Assembly (NCBI RefSeq): GCF_022539665.2
Contig: NC_081340.1
Coordinates: 6,757,357-6,821,356 of the forward strand
DNA length: 64,000 nucleotides
Direction of reading: 5' to 3'
Source of the DNA: Daphnia carinata
Lineage: Eukaryota; Arthropoda; Branchiopoda; Diplostraca; Daphniidae
Of this stretch, positions 11,401 through 23,000 are shown in pieces (positions within the stretch are counted from its first letter, which is position 1; each line of letters starts with the position of its first letter). Both the position numbers and the translations under genes were made by a program. Under the pieces are notes generated by a model, which did no database searches, was not told the origin of the DNA, and saw only the letters and a program-made list of their open reading frames with translations.

Positions 11401-13694
11401 CTTTCAGCTGCCGATTCTCGACCTAGTCCGTATCTCAATTTACTGTTCTTAGAGTCGGTAGTTCATGGCTCAGATGTGGCTGTACATTTTTGGCTTAGTG
11501 CCATCGGACACAGAGCCTGGACGGCTGTTCGGTAATTCCTGATATTGATAGCTTTTTACTACAGTTTAATGACCGCTTTTTATATTCGATAGATTTCCGA
11601 GGAAGGAAGCCATGCGACCGGAAGGAAAACGATACGTCTTCTATTCACTTTATTCATGGGGATCAGCTGTTTGTGTGACAGGTTTGGCAGTATTGGTTCA
11701 CTTTTTCATGGAAGACCTGTCACAAGGAACAACTTCGCCGCACAGTTTCTTCACTTGGTATAGAATCGGTAGGTTTAAAACGTGACACACGAGAAAAAAA
11801 AACGCAAACTGAATTAAAACGCAATCGATTTTGTTGTTTGGCAGGTTGGCTGGGATTGGCCCTATTCTGCTCAACTAACGTTTTTCTTTTCCTCGTCAAC
11901 ATTTACGTGTACTTTAACACCCGATCTACGCTCAGTAACCAAACGGCATATGGGCGCACGTTCCATCGCACCAAGGGATAGTAAGGCAACCTACTTAATG
12001 CTTTTTTAAAAAACACAGGAAAGTAACATAATATTTTGCTTTAGCTTTCGGGCATTCACCCGCCTTTTTCTCATCGTGGAAACTGTCTGGATAATTCAAA
12101 CGTTTTCTTGGTTACAATATCCTATTTTGGTCGGCCTACGGATATTGGCCGACATCACACTGCCTTTCCTCATTTTCTGGGCCGCACTCAAAGTAAGAAA
12201 AATGATATAATAACATACGTTCGAAAGCTGAATTAAGCTATTTTTGAATACGCAGGGACGCCGCGTGATGCACTTGCTGAAAATACGCCTGCAAATGTCG
12301 CAGTGCTGGCTTTGTCGTCGCTGCTTCCCTCCAAAAACACGGGATCGAGGGCATTACTACGGTGAAGAAATGATGGCCCTCGGGACCCCTATCTAGCCTA
12401 TTGACATTGTTTTACCAAACTATTGACGACGCCTATAATTCCTCAGATATCTTAACATTACTGCCCTGCCCCCTGTTTTGTTTTTAAAAATCACGAAAAA
12501 TACACTGAAAGTGGAAAACACTAACCTGTGAAAAGAGCTTTCCTTCTGAGCGTTGATTTAACGCTGACAGGTGGCAACGTGTAACCAGGTGACAATCGTC
12601 CATTACGACATTGAAGAAGCGGCGAGTGGGTAATAATGCTTCTAAGTCTATTAGAAGTTCTAGGAAGCGTTCACAGTAGTGGACTGCCTCGATGTCAATG
12701 TCTCCTATTAGAAAAAGAAACATTTATATTAAGGAACTGCGTTATAAACAGAGACTAAGTGTTTACCTTCTAACGGAATGGTGGCTAAAAGAGAAAGGAA
12801 CTTCTGCATCAGACGCTGAAGAAATCTGCGTTCAAATTCTATTTTAGCTCTCGATTCCTCATTCTCCTTGGCATCTTTTTTCTGTATAACTTTCCAAAAC
12901 TTTTTGAGTTTAGGAAAACTATTCAGTTCTTGCTCTCGCCTTCCCTAAAATAAAACCACAGTTAAAGGATCGGTTAGGAAAACATTTTCAAACCACATGA
13001 ATGTTACTCACCTCTGGTAAACAAGTCCAGATTGACAATGAGACCAAGCGCTGCACTTGATCTCGAATCAACTCAACTTCAAGGCTATTGAAACAGTGGT
13101 TAAAAAAGATGAGGATGATTGTTCGCTCTTTAAAACTCAGTCCCCCCTTTTCATCTAGGGACATTTCCATCAACTGCTTGAAAAAGCTCGGAAAATTTTC
13201 TGGCAGTTTTTGAAAGATCTAAAACAAAGATAGATAAATTTTAGCCAGAACTTTCACACAAAAAATGATAAAAATGAGAATATGCACCTGCCACGCTGAT
13301 ACTCGCTCCCTGAATTTTTCATTAACCATTATAATTATTGACAATACATGGTAGGTGGAGGAACGGCCAGGTTTGTAGTTTGGCCACAAGTAGTTTTCGA
13401 GATACTGGCTAAATTCTAGCATCATGATCCGTCGAATCATGAATTTTGCACCTTGAATCTCTTGCTGATATATTTGATCCACAATATTAGCATCAAATTC
13501 CATGTGATTTCCACTGGTTTGTGGCGCCCAATATTTCGAAGCAACCTGAAACAGTGTGTTAGTTTTTAATGATTTGATGCACCGCATTCTAGTACCTGTG
13601 TAACACGATCAGAATTAATCTGATCAAGTGTTAAGGGTATCTTATTTTCATTGTTCTTCCCCGTAGAAGCATTATTTCGACTTTTGTTCTCCAT
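5448..13694 (-). CDS. AQR: Aquarius, intron-binding spliceosomal RNA helicase (SF1)
   Basis: Complete 13-exon gene, 1475 codons before the stop (the human protein is close to 1485). Exons: 13596-13694, 13288-13545, 13012-13218, 12767-12944, 12526-12704, 9475-9692, 9300-9402, 8713-9230, 8474-8617, 7150-8407, 6396-7022, 5892-6245 and 5448-5732. All junctions are GT-AG and in phase. The family binds the intron upstream of the branch site within the spliceosome and is an SF1 helicase with UPF1-like RecA domains. The N-terminal armadillo-type scaffold carries KYWAP and [11 protein letters not shown]. The Walker A motif GPPGTGKT lies near residues 822-829, the Walker B-type MEEAAQ near 1060, and [16 protein letters not shown] and [15 protein letters not shown] follow. 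The C-terminus is an acidic Glu/Ser-rich tail. Intron 5 (9693-12525, 2833 bp) hosts another gene on the other strand. Identification is very secure; individual splice sites are hand-called. Confidence 0.97.
10478..12396 (+). CDS. Methuselah-like class B G-protein-coupled receptor
   Basis: Six exons: 10478-10873, 10933-11531, 11593-11768, 11845-11980, 12045-12192 and 12256-12396, giving 531 residues. The chosen ATG at 10478 starts a peptide with a hydrophobic stretch ([15 protein letters not shown]) that fits a signal peptide. A Cys-rich extracellular domain of about 215 residues follows ([21 protein letters not shown]), then seven hydrophobic segments: [19 protein letters not shown] (TM1), [14 protein letters not shown] (TM2), [17 protein letters not shown] (TM3), [18 protein letters not shown] (TM4), [20 protein letters not shown] (TM5), [15 protein letters not shown] (TM6) and [14 protein letters not shown] (TM7). 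This layout is that of the arthropod Methuselah group, plasma-membrane receptors linked in flies to stress response and lifespan; the ligand here is unknown. The gene lies entirely inside AQR intron 5, on the opposite strand. Upstream non-coding exons are possible. Confidence 0.88.
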
Positions 13695-13907
13695 TTTGCT
13701 TTTCAAAAATGCCCGAAACGTCGAGCAAGTTATGAGCTTGAAAAGTTGAAACTCGGATGGCGCCGAGTTGCCACAGAAACGATAGCAGACGATATTGCAA
13801 CCATCAAGCGGCAAATGTTGATACTACATGAGGGCGGCTATTATTTGTAAACAGCAGTTTCTGCTAACCGTATACATTTTTATCATTAGATTCGGTACTG
13901 TCAGCCA
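13695..13907. promoter_or_regulatory. Divergent promoter between AQR and SPRTN
   Basis: Only 213 bp separate the AQR start codon (minus strand) from the SPRTN start codon (plus strand). Both 5' UTRs and core promoters must lie here unless an upstream non-coding exon exists. No convincing TATA box is seen. The shared control is inferred from the spacing alone. Confidence 0.7.
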
Positions 13908-15475
13908 ATGAATATTATTAGCAAACAGCAAAATGGAATGTATCCGAATTCTATCGTGGACGAAGAGTGGGAATATTTGGATCCAACTCCTGACATTCAC
14001 GTCTTATTCCTCGAGTTTGATGACCGTTTCTTTGGTGGCAAACTGAAAAGTGTGGTTGTAAAATGGAGCCCAAGGATGACTGTGTATAGCTTAAGATTTA
14101 TTTGTTATTGTAGTAATTCTTCTCCCTGATTAATAATTTTTTGTTCTTAGTTGTGCTGGTCTATGCCGGTATGAAGGTAGAAGATCTGGGCATTGTTCCA
14201 TTAGCCTTAGTGTTCCACTTTTAAAATTGAGACCAAGAAAGGATCTGGTTGAAACTCTTCTGGTAAGAAAATTATGTAAAATCAAACTGACTGTGTTCCT
14301 CAAATATTCTTGTTATAGCATGAAATGATACATGCCTTCCTGTTCCTAACCAACAATAATAGAGATAGGGATGGCCATGGCCCGGAATTTCAGTACCACA
14401 TGCACAGAATCAACCAAGAAAGTGGAACCAAAATCACAGTATGATGTGAACTGATTTAATGGTTAATCATTTTTTTATCATAACCCTAGTTTAATCTTAG
14501 ATTTATCACAGTTTCCATGATGAAGTCAAACTCTACAAACAGCACTGGTGGAAGTGTAATGGCCCTTGTCAACATAGGCCTCCATTTCATGGTCTTGTGA
14601 AGCGCTCAATGAATAGGGCACCAGGTCCTAATGATATCTGGTGGGCTCAACATCAGGCCACTTGTGGTGGTTCCTATGTAAAAATCAAAGAACCTGAAGG
14701 CTATGGTGTCAAAAAGAAAAAAAAAATAGATGAGAATAAAGCAGGACCAGGTATTTATTTTAAATATAATTGTAATGTTTGCATCATTAACCCTGTGTTG
14801 ACAAATGTGTGTTTAGACTCCAAAAAGCAAAAAATGGAAATGCCGTCGGGTTCACGTGATATACGTGGCTTTCTAGCTTCTCCTACCTCAGGCCCTTCAA
14901 CTAATAAAGCATTAGCGGCTGCTGCGAATGTCGCAAATCCTCTGCCAAAACTACAGTCGAACACCACGAAAGGGAAATCGACAACTGGATTTTCGGGCAA
15001 AAAAGCAAGTCCTGCCAAGGGCAAACCGATATCTGGATATTTTGGCACACCCAGCAATCCTAGTAAAGGAAAAACAGTTACAGGCTTCGTAGGGATGGTA
15101 AAAAACAAAGGCAGTTCGACCGTAACCATTACATCAGCGTCCTCTGGATCAGCAAAAACAGTCAAACCGGAAGATGCGAGACCGACGCAAGGAGGCATCG
15201 TATCTAAGCCAACATCTTTGTCATCTTTTATTCCTTTCACTGGGCAAGGAAATCTTTTAGGTGGTTGTCCACAAAAAATTAGTATTCCGTCCACGTCCGG
15301 AGCTAAACAATCAACGTCATCCATCACAAAGGAAACTGCCAAGGTCGTTGAGATAGTCCTAGACGACAGTCACAACGACGACAGCCCCGAAGAGAAACAA
15401 GTACCTTGTCCCATTTGTCAATCGTTTGTCGCCCTTAGTCAAATCAACACTCATTTAGATTCATGTTTGAAGTGA
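13908..15475 (+). CDS. SPRTN: SPRTN/Spartan, DNA-dependent metalloprotease for DNA-protein crosslinks
   Basis: Five exons: 13908-14083, 14151-14262, 14319-14438, 14501-14750 and 14817-15475; 438 residues. The SprT domain contains the zinc protease motif HEMIH at residues 97-101, preceded by WSPRMTVCAGLC and LRPRKDLVETLL, and followed by the zinc-binding region through WWAQHQATCGGSY. After the catalytic domain the protein is Ser/Lys-rich. It has a p97-binding SHP box (FTGQGNLLGG, 360-369) and ends in a CCHC ubiquitin-binding UBZ4 finger (Cys417, Cys420, His432, Cys436). The family cleaves proteins crosslinked to DNA during replication. The middle holds three tandem copies of a KGK-x-x-[TS]-G-[FY]-x-G unit that resemble degenerate PCNA-binding boxes. 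The 66-nt intron 14751-14816 is in frame and stop-free, so it could be retained. Confidence 0.95.
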
Positions 15476-15498
15476 CCTCGATACGTGCAGTCCATTCG

Positions 15499-15504
15499 TT
15501 TATT
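15499..15504 (-). terminator. Poly(A) signal AATAAA for DNALI1
   Basis: AATAAA on the minus strand about 95 nt beyond the DNALI1 stop codon. It lies only 24 nt past the SPRTN stop, so the two convergent 3' UTRs probably overlap. Confidence 0.55.
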
Positions 15505-15598
15505 TCTATTGCCGAAATTTCACATTGCTCAAAGTGTATTTAATACGGAAAAAAAAATATTATGCAATGTTTTTAGCTTTTTTCGAAATGGTCCATTA

Positions 15599-16720
15599 TT
15601 ATTTGTTTCCCGTAAGGACACCTTCCAAAAGTTCCTAGAAAATGAAATATTGTGCAACGAAAACACGCAATCTTTTTAAAGATTGCTATAGTTAGTTATC
15701 AATTCATTGTTACCTTGAGTTGTTTGTTGGATTGTTGTAAAGATTCTACTTCTTGCGCGTGCTGTTGTTTGAGTGATTCCATGTCCTCTTGAGCTCGCTT
15801 CGCGTTGCGCTCAAGTTCGACCTTAAGCTCCGTCTTTTGACATTCAAGCTGCTGTTCAACGTGCTTTAGCTGTTCGATTTGTTCCTCCATTTCACCTCGT
15901 CCGATCTCCGCTTGTAATGCTTTGCGCACACCGAAGGCCAGACTGCTTTCGTACAAGGTCTGGTACGACAACAGTGTCAAGTTGAGTTCGTCTCGGACCC
16001 TAGCCAGGAGGAATCCTCTTTCAGAGCAGCTAACCGTTACTTGGCGGATGAGTTCGTCTACGTAGATGATTTTCTTTTTCGGTAAAACTAATATCGACTA
16101 TTGATCGTGATGGATAAGTTTCTAAAAGTACCGAAACATTGGGAGTAGAGTTCTCTTCTGATGGGGCAGATACCAATTTCACGTGCCTGCCGCTGTTTGA
16201 GCCTCGAGTCCAGCTGTTCCTGCAGAGCGAGGACGTCAAGTCGCGTGGCCGGCGTACTCGAGACCTTATCGGAAAAAAAACAAGAATGCGAAAAAAAGAA
16301 ATCATCGAAATGCAATACGAGATCTTTATTTATTTTGTAGTACCAGCTGGCGCCATATCTGGTCGTCTTCGGTCCATTCCTTGGGAGGAAGAATTGCGTT
16401 GATGGCATCTTGCGCTTCACGTCGAATAATATCGCGATTCTTGCCTCCACCCGGCGGCGAGGGCGGATCTGGAACCGGACCCGAAGTGGTAGTGACGGAT
16501 CGACTGGTACTTCCGCCATTTGGTCCAGTGGCTGTTTGTAACTGAGGTAATTCGCTAGTCTGCATATAAGTTAACAATCCGAATGAACTTGAAATTTTTT
16601 TGATGGCTTAATATGGCTAACAATTACCTTCTTCTTGGTGGCGTCACTAGACTCCCGAAATAGCACGGGATTATCATATTTCAGCAAGGAAAACGAAGCT
16701 CCTGCCAAACGTTCCGACAT
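15599..16720 (-). CDS. DNALI1: Axonemal dynein light intermediate chain (p28 type)
   Basis: Five exons: 16628-16720, 16344-16559, 16132-16264, 15714-16057 and 15599-15634; 273 residues, close to the human protein. Diagnostic words in order are SLLKYDNPVL near the N-terminus, NAILPPKEW, SSTPATRLDVLALQEQLD, RQAREIGICPIRRELYSQCF, DELIRQV and YQTLYESS.AFG.RKALQAE, then a coiled coil and the short last exon ELLEGVLTGNK. The 12-codon last exon was found by extending past the apparent stop through a GT-AG intron, and it matches the family's C-terminus. The family is a subunit of inner-arm axonemal dyneins in motile cilia. Cladoceran sperm are reported to lack flagella, so the likely site of use is ciliated sensory neurons (inference). 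Confidence 0.95.
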
Positions 16721-17515
16721 ATTTTGTTTCACTGTGCACTTTCTGGTTTTAAAAAAATGTGGTCGTCTCAAATGAATAAAAGTGTCGCAGTATAGTTAGC
16801 TGCACGTTACTTTAGCGCAAGAATTTCCCGTTCCAGGCAGAGAATTATGGATCAAACATTCCTGCCTGGTTGACGATTGCGCAATCGCACTGCGTGAAAT
16901 ACGACTCTGTTTTTATTTTTTTAAATGCTTACAGATAAAAAGCATTGCCCAATAAACTGACGTGTATTGATTTCGTCGCATTATACATTCATTCGTCACA
17001 TCGTATGCAAAATTTAGTCAACAATATTTGGGAAACAGATAAAAAGGAAATTATGGAGCCAATGAGTTTGTTTTCACGTTGTCACGTATATAGTAGCAGA
17101 AAAAAACAAAAAATAATACCGCAAAATTTTTTGCTTCTATAAATACACGGTCACCTTTCGTGACGCAAAAAAACTTCGCCTATATTAATTGATATAGTAG
17201 TGGATGGAAAGTGTATAGCCTTTTCTTTTAGCGAATCAAATTGTGATTGTAGGCAAGTGGACAGCAAGGAGAAGAAAACATTTTTTTCGAATTGTTTCAC
17301 GTAAAAGCATTCCGGTCTACAACGGGCTGCATTAGAATTTATGTAACAATAGCAACATAGATTGGAATGGTGTTAAACTTAGGTGTTATGTATAGTTTTT
17401 TTTTTTTAGAAAGATCAGAGAAGAGTTGTATATTCCAATGGCGAGGAAATTGACTGGAGTCCATGGAATATTAGTTGGAAAATTACCATGATATCGGCAG
17501 AAGGGCTGGATGGAT
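16721..17515. other. Intergenic: DNALI1 promoter side and SYT4 3' side
   Basis: About 0.8 kb with no coding signal. The right part probably contains the SYT4 3' UTR (minus strand), and the left part the DNALI1 promoter and 5' UTR. It is AT-rich with short poly-A/T runs. No clear TATA box or other site was recognised. Confidence 0.6.
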
Positions 17516-20013
17516 TCAGTCCTTCAGTTTGTGCCATTCGGCGATTTGACGACGAGGCGAGCTGAGGACTTCGTTCCAGTGATGCAGTGCTGTTCCGCTG
17601 CTCTTGGTTCCGCCCAGCTCCAAACGGCCAATTTCCTGTTCAAAATTCTTAGAATTCATTGAAAGAAAAAAAAATGGAATCAATAAAAAGAAAATCATTC
17701 AAAACGTACTTCGTTCTTGGTGACACGATCCCAGTCGAGGACGAGAAATTCGAGACTGATACTGTCCAGCGAAGTAGCACCAGCGGGCAAATCAAAGACA
17801 AACGATTCATTGAAAACCGGATTCAAAGTGCGTTTTTTGACATGCGTTTTCTTCTTGGCCACGCGTTGCCCATTATGCACAAGATAAATCTTGACATATG
17901 GATCTGCGAGAATAATTTTCAATTAATCAAAAAACAATGGCAAAAGAAGAACATCAACCGTACCAGCTAGGCCAGTCATGTCCATGCGGGGAATATTGCG
18001 TGCTTTCAACACGACGGCCGTCAGTCGCGAAGCTTGGGGCTGATAACATAGCGATACCAAAAGCTCGCCTCGTCCATGTGTCCTCATCTAAATCCCCCCC
18101 GCAGGTGAAAGAAGGATGTATAAAAAATGAATGGAAAAAAATATTCTTTTGCACGCATTTCGCGTGATAACCGACGGCATCAAGGATGTTTCTTTTTTGA
18201 AGTTATTCTCCGTGATGATAACGAACTCACCTTGTGACTGCGGGGTGCGATATCGCGGGATAGGAGAGCCCCAGAGTGGTTTCCGTTGTCAGCGTTATTG
18301 CAATCGACCGTGTCCGTCATTTCCTCCAGAGCTTCGTAAACAGGCAGAAACACTTCGCCGATGACGTCGTCACGAGAGTATCGATCGAAGCTCAAGACGA
18401 CAAAATGGAGCGTCAAGCTCTGCAATAATAAAACACAACAAGAAAGAAAAAAAAAACAAGTAGAAACGATAACAAAGTAAAAGGCTGTAAATCGTCACAA
18501 CAGGGCCAATGCGATCTGTGCCGATCGAGATAACAGTTAATGTTCCAGAATAGATTGAAAGGCGAAATACCTGCAGTTGGTTCTTGCCAATGCCGTAGAA
18601 GGTGAAATCTTCGTCGTAGACGGGATTGAGTGTGCGGCGAAGGACGCGAGTCTTGACCTTGTGATGTTTGTCGGGCAGCAACTGAAGCTTGACGTAAGGA
18701 TCGGATGAGCCAACATTGGAATCGCGAGCGGGCAGACCTTGGCATCTAACGACGGTGATGTTCAGCGTGCTCTTCTCCACGTTGTGCCTGATTATGCGAA
18801 AATAAAAAGGCAGTTCGTTATTTTGTCAAAATAAAATAGAAAAAACCAATCCCGGAGCATGCGGCGCGCATTGGAACGTGAGTCAATAGTAAAAAAAAGG
18901 CCGGAAAAGAGTACGTCTCTTCTATTCACTATTCGCATGATTGGATGGGATCAAGTTACCATCACAATAGCTTCTCCTACTCAAATGCCTCGGCAAATAA
19001 TAAAAAAAAAAGGGGCCACTGATCGTCTTTTCTTGTCCTGTCGCTTGAATAAAGTCGCTAAAAGCACAAACTTCTGCTACAACAAATAAGGACATGATTG
19101 ACTTTATCGTTTTTGCCCGTCGCAAGACACGACCTTCTTACATCCAATTTACTTTGTGAATTGCTGCTTTAATGCGTATAAAGTTTCGTGTGGGTTGTCC
19201 AACTCAAACACGTGGGCAATTCTACTCGGGTTAACCTCCTACACTGTGGATCTACATACATCAACAAGGACAAAGCCACTCGTAGGAAACACCCACACCA
19301 TACCTGACTTTGAAATAGAGTTGGCCCAATTTGTTGGTTCCTCCTTCGCTGTTGGATCTATCCGTAGTCACATCAATTTCTCCGGGGACATTGTCCTGGT
19401 GGGCGGAGGCGGAAGGTACCAAGTCGCTCTTGATTAATTCAGTTTTAGCTGGATCCGTGACCTCATTCTCCACTTGAAAGCGGATGACAGTCTCGCGATG
19501 TTGTTGAACACTATCCTCGGCGTTGTTGCCAGAGCGACAAGTCGTGCCCGACACCAGCGAATTCTTCCGGCTCACCTGCGGGCTATTCACTTCGTAGGTT
19601 GGGGTCAAGGTGGAAGGCGTCATTCCTAAATAAATTTTTTTTTTTAAATGGATAAACCCCTAACTGTTAATAATTATTATTACCTGAAAGTGGACTTGGA
19701 GATTTGCCGATAGGGCAAGAGCCCGGAGGAGTTTTAGCTCCTGTTGGACTGGGCGATTTCTTCATGTGATGGCTGATGGCCGCCGAAGAGCTGATGGAAT
19801 GTGTCAATTGTTGTTGACTGTTGGGGCTTTTGACGGCCACCGGCTTACGAAAAGCCAACGGCCTGCTCTCTGATCCGAGATGACTGCCAGGTGATCGCAT
19901 TTTCTTCCTCGTTTGTTGCTGATGGCCTCGATAACAAAAGCAACTGACGGCTGCAACTGAAATCAGGAGAACGACGCCTCCCAGACAGATTCCCACCACA
20001 GCCGGCGTGCTCA
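17516..20013 (-). CDS. Syt4: Synaptotagmin 4 (5' end not found)
   Basis: Seven coding exons are seen: 19684-20013, 19304-19625, 18571-18787, 18231-18419, 17964-18087, 17710-17903 and 17516-17635, giving 497 residues plus a codon split with an unseen upstream exon. A single transmembrane segment ([21 protein letters not shown]) is followed by a basic, Ser/Pro-rich linker. C2A follows ([20 protein letters not shown], then [16 protein letters not shown]), and C2B ([44 protein letters not shown]), ending [12 protein letters not shown]. In C2A the position that is Asp in Ca-binding synaptotagmins (the first D of YDFDR) is Ser (LSFDR), the hallmark of the Syt4/11 branch. Syt4 acts on vesicles in neurons, including postsynaptic retrograde signalling in flies. 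The codon before the membrane segment is split after one base, so an upstream exon ending in phase 1 must exist. Confidence 0.92.
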
Positions 20014-23000
20014 CTACACATCAAAGAGGAGGGAAAAAGAAGAAAACATTTTGTTATTGATACACTTGATACAAGTCTCTCTATTTATTAGGCGGAATAA
20101 ATCCTTTTTTTTTTTTTTTTTTTTTAAAGGCTGCTAGGGGCCGATTGGCATCTCCCGGGAGCGTGAAAGCGTGTTCAAAGCAGTTCGTTTACGCTCGACT
20201 TGTTCCCTTCTCTAGCTCATCAGCATAATTGCATCACAATTGTAAGAAATTAAAAGAATGGAATAAGTACGATGCACACTATGTTCTTTCCTGAAAATTT
20301 TATCGGGAAAAATAAAAAAACAAAAAATATTGTTCGTCAGAACCCAGCGAACTGTCATGAACGGAAATGAGATCAAAATATTTATCAAAAAAAAAGAAGA
20401 GAGAAGCGAATACTTTTGTTATTCGATCGATACGTTGCATCGTCTACTTGACATCTTTCGTAAAAAATATAAGGGTCGGTCGATGTTAGACTTCCGTTAG
20501 GTTACGACCCAGTGGATCGGGTGATGGAGAGTGTATATCTATCATCGTCATTTGAGAGTCACCGACGTACGATGGGCGAGGCAAAAGTAGGATGCACGCA
20601 TCCACCCACAGGATAAGAAGGAAATAACTAGATGCGGCCATTGATTGAATCATTCGAAGGCGTCTTACTCCAAGTTCCAATTAGTAGCTCTAGACGAGAA
20701 TAAAATAAAGATTCTACGCTAGACGCAGAAGACATTGACATTTAATTCCCTTCATTGCGCATTCATTTCTGACTGACAGAAAGGTGACCAATTCAATTGG
20801 GTCCATCATCAAAAAATGCTAATTCCGATAATGAGGGTGATGTGTGTGGGTGGAACTTTTTGAAATCGATCAAAGCCTAACTTGAATACAAAAGCAAAGT
20901 TGGTAAAGAAATAAAAGAGAACGCTACCAGCAAACTTGGTAATATCCACCAGCACCGTGATAACCATCGTGAACTCTTACACGTTAAACTCACAAAGGAG
21001 GCGTTCAAACTTGCGCACCGGAGTAACGTGTACAGCAAATAGCCCTCGCTAACATCCAACACTTTGACTCATTTCCCCGGTACAAGAACGACTGAACAGG
21101 AACAGCAGCAAGACCGGGAGCTAAACGGAAGAGAAGATTGCGGGCAAAGGAAAAAAAAAAAAAAATAGGAAAAAAAAGGAGGAGCACTCCACGAGGAGCG
21201 CGCGCTTGACTCTGCTGTTGCAATCTCGTAGTGGCTCCTCACCGTCGAGGATTGGTCGATGTCACTAGGCATGCACCAAAAAAAAAAAATACACAGGGAG
21301 GGCTAGAACAAAAAAGTTCCCTTTTTTTATATATATATTTTCCCCTGACCGAACAAAGAGCGACATGCTCATGTTATCGCCCTACGGCTGATTGACCATT
21401 TGCGCAGACTTGACTCCCGAACGAAATTGCTCTTTTGAGCCTACTCAATTTCCCCTTTTTTTTTCTTTTTCATTACGCTGCCTTCCTTTTCGAAGAATGA
21501 GATTTTGGAGGCAATCTTGAAAATAAAAAGATATCGTTTCCCTTGAAGGAAGTTGATCGTGAACGACGAGGGGAGGGTGTAGCTCATTTAACTGTTACAA
21601 CAGCGCGTTTCATAGCCGTTGGGGACTATATGACAAGATCAATTTTCTGTGAACGCTGTCGTAAACTTCAACATTACAACTGGGAAAAAGAAAAGCTCTT
21701 TAAATTCATCCTGCGGAAACTAAAATCAAAACGTAATTTCAAAATTCAAGCGTCACTCATCGATCTTTACGATAAATAAATGCGCGATACATGCCTATGA
21801 ATAAATTTTTTAAAAGGCAGAAAGGAGGTCAATACGTCGATAAAGTACCGCATTGATCGTAAACAACGCCCTTTTCTTTTTTAGTTGCTGCTGTTGACAC
21901 AAATCTGCAACGTCTCTGGTGCGATACGACGAACGGAAAAAGCGACAAAGTTAAACCCCATCAATCGTTAAAGAAAATTCCGATTACTTGTTTTTCAAAA
22001 ATGAATCCCGGTCTTTCTTCTCCAGAAAATAAAAAGCCTACGCACTTCCAACAAAAGGCGGCTTTAGCCTAGTTTGGACGATGCTTTTTGTTCGATCCCG
22101 AAACATTGCACGTGTCTAGAAGGCCGCGTCTCAGACACGCTCCTGTCTTTGAGTATATCCGACACAAAAGCACACACAATGCCGATTGTGTTATAACGAA
22201 CGTTCATCTGAAACCGTTTTCTCGCCAAGAAATACGATCTTCCTCTTTTTACTCGTATCGAAATCTTCTGCCATTATTGGAGGGTACTTTCCATTTAATC
22301 GGGACGAAGAATCATCATCAGGCAGAATTCTCCCACAATTCTTTTTCTATGGACAAACGCGCGGTTCTTTTGTATCCGTGTTTGTTGCCAAGGTGATGGC
22401 GCAAGAGATGATATTCGCCGATAAGGGACACGCACACTAGCGCCATGTCTATATTTATTCAACAAACCGGAAAACCTAATCCTTGTCTGTCGATCATATT
22501 GGGGAATAAAGACGTCGTCTTATTTTGAAGTCAATTTCTTCGGCAAAAGAATCGAAAGGTTTTCGCGCTCTTTGTCAGGGCGTGTGCAGTCAAATAGGAT
22601 TTTATCATTTACGTCACGTAAAAACGAGTCTTATCGCGGCATCCTAAATGTTCGAGAACATAAGGGTAGAGAAGGCGGTTTGGTTGACGTCACGAAGGTT
22701 GAATATGAAGGTCGGGTCAATAACAGGAGTCCCTGCCTCACGCAGTGGGGGAGTCACAATGGCAGAGAGCGTAGCGGGCAAGCGCCGGGAACGAGAAAAT
22801 ATCCGAAAAAATAAAATAAAATCAATAAAGAGCTTCCTTTTCTATATGAAGAAGAAAAAAATTCGATACGGTGCACCTCTACTAGAGGCAATAGTCGGTT
22901 GACTTCTGTCCCTCTCCAGCCCAGCTAAATACAAAATTCTTTTTCTGTGTTTTTCCTGTTGCATTTTCTGTTTTCCGCATAAGATGAAACGAGTGGATTT

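Noticed and set aside
14755-15342. 195-codon minus-strand open frame
   Set aside because: Antisense to SPRTN exon 5; the plus frame has the SHP box and UBZ4 finger.
17516-20013. Synaptotagmin 1 or 7 identity
   Set aside because: The C2A Ser substitution and the fly-Syt4-like stretches in both C2 domains place it in the Syt4/11 branch.
22088-22396. 102-codon plus-strand frame
   Set aside because: No splice context, no domain, and an amino-acid composition typical of random sequence.
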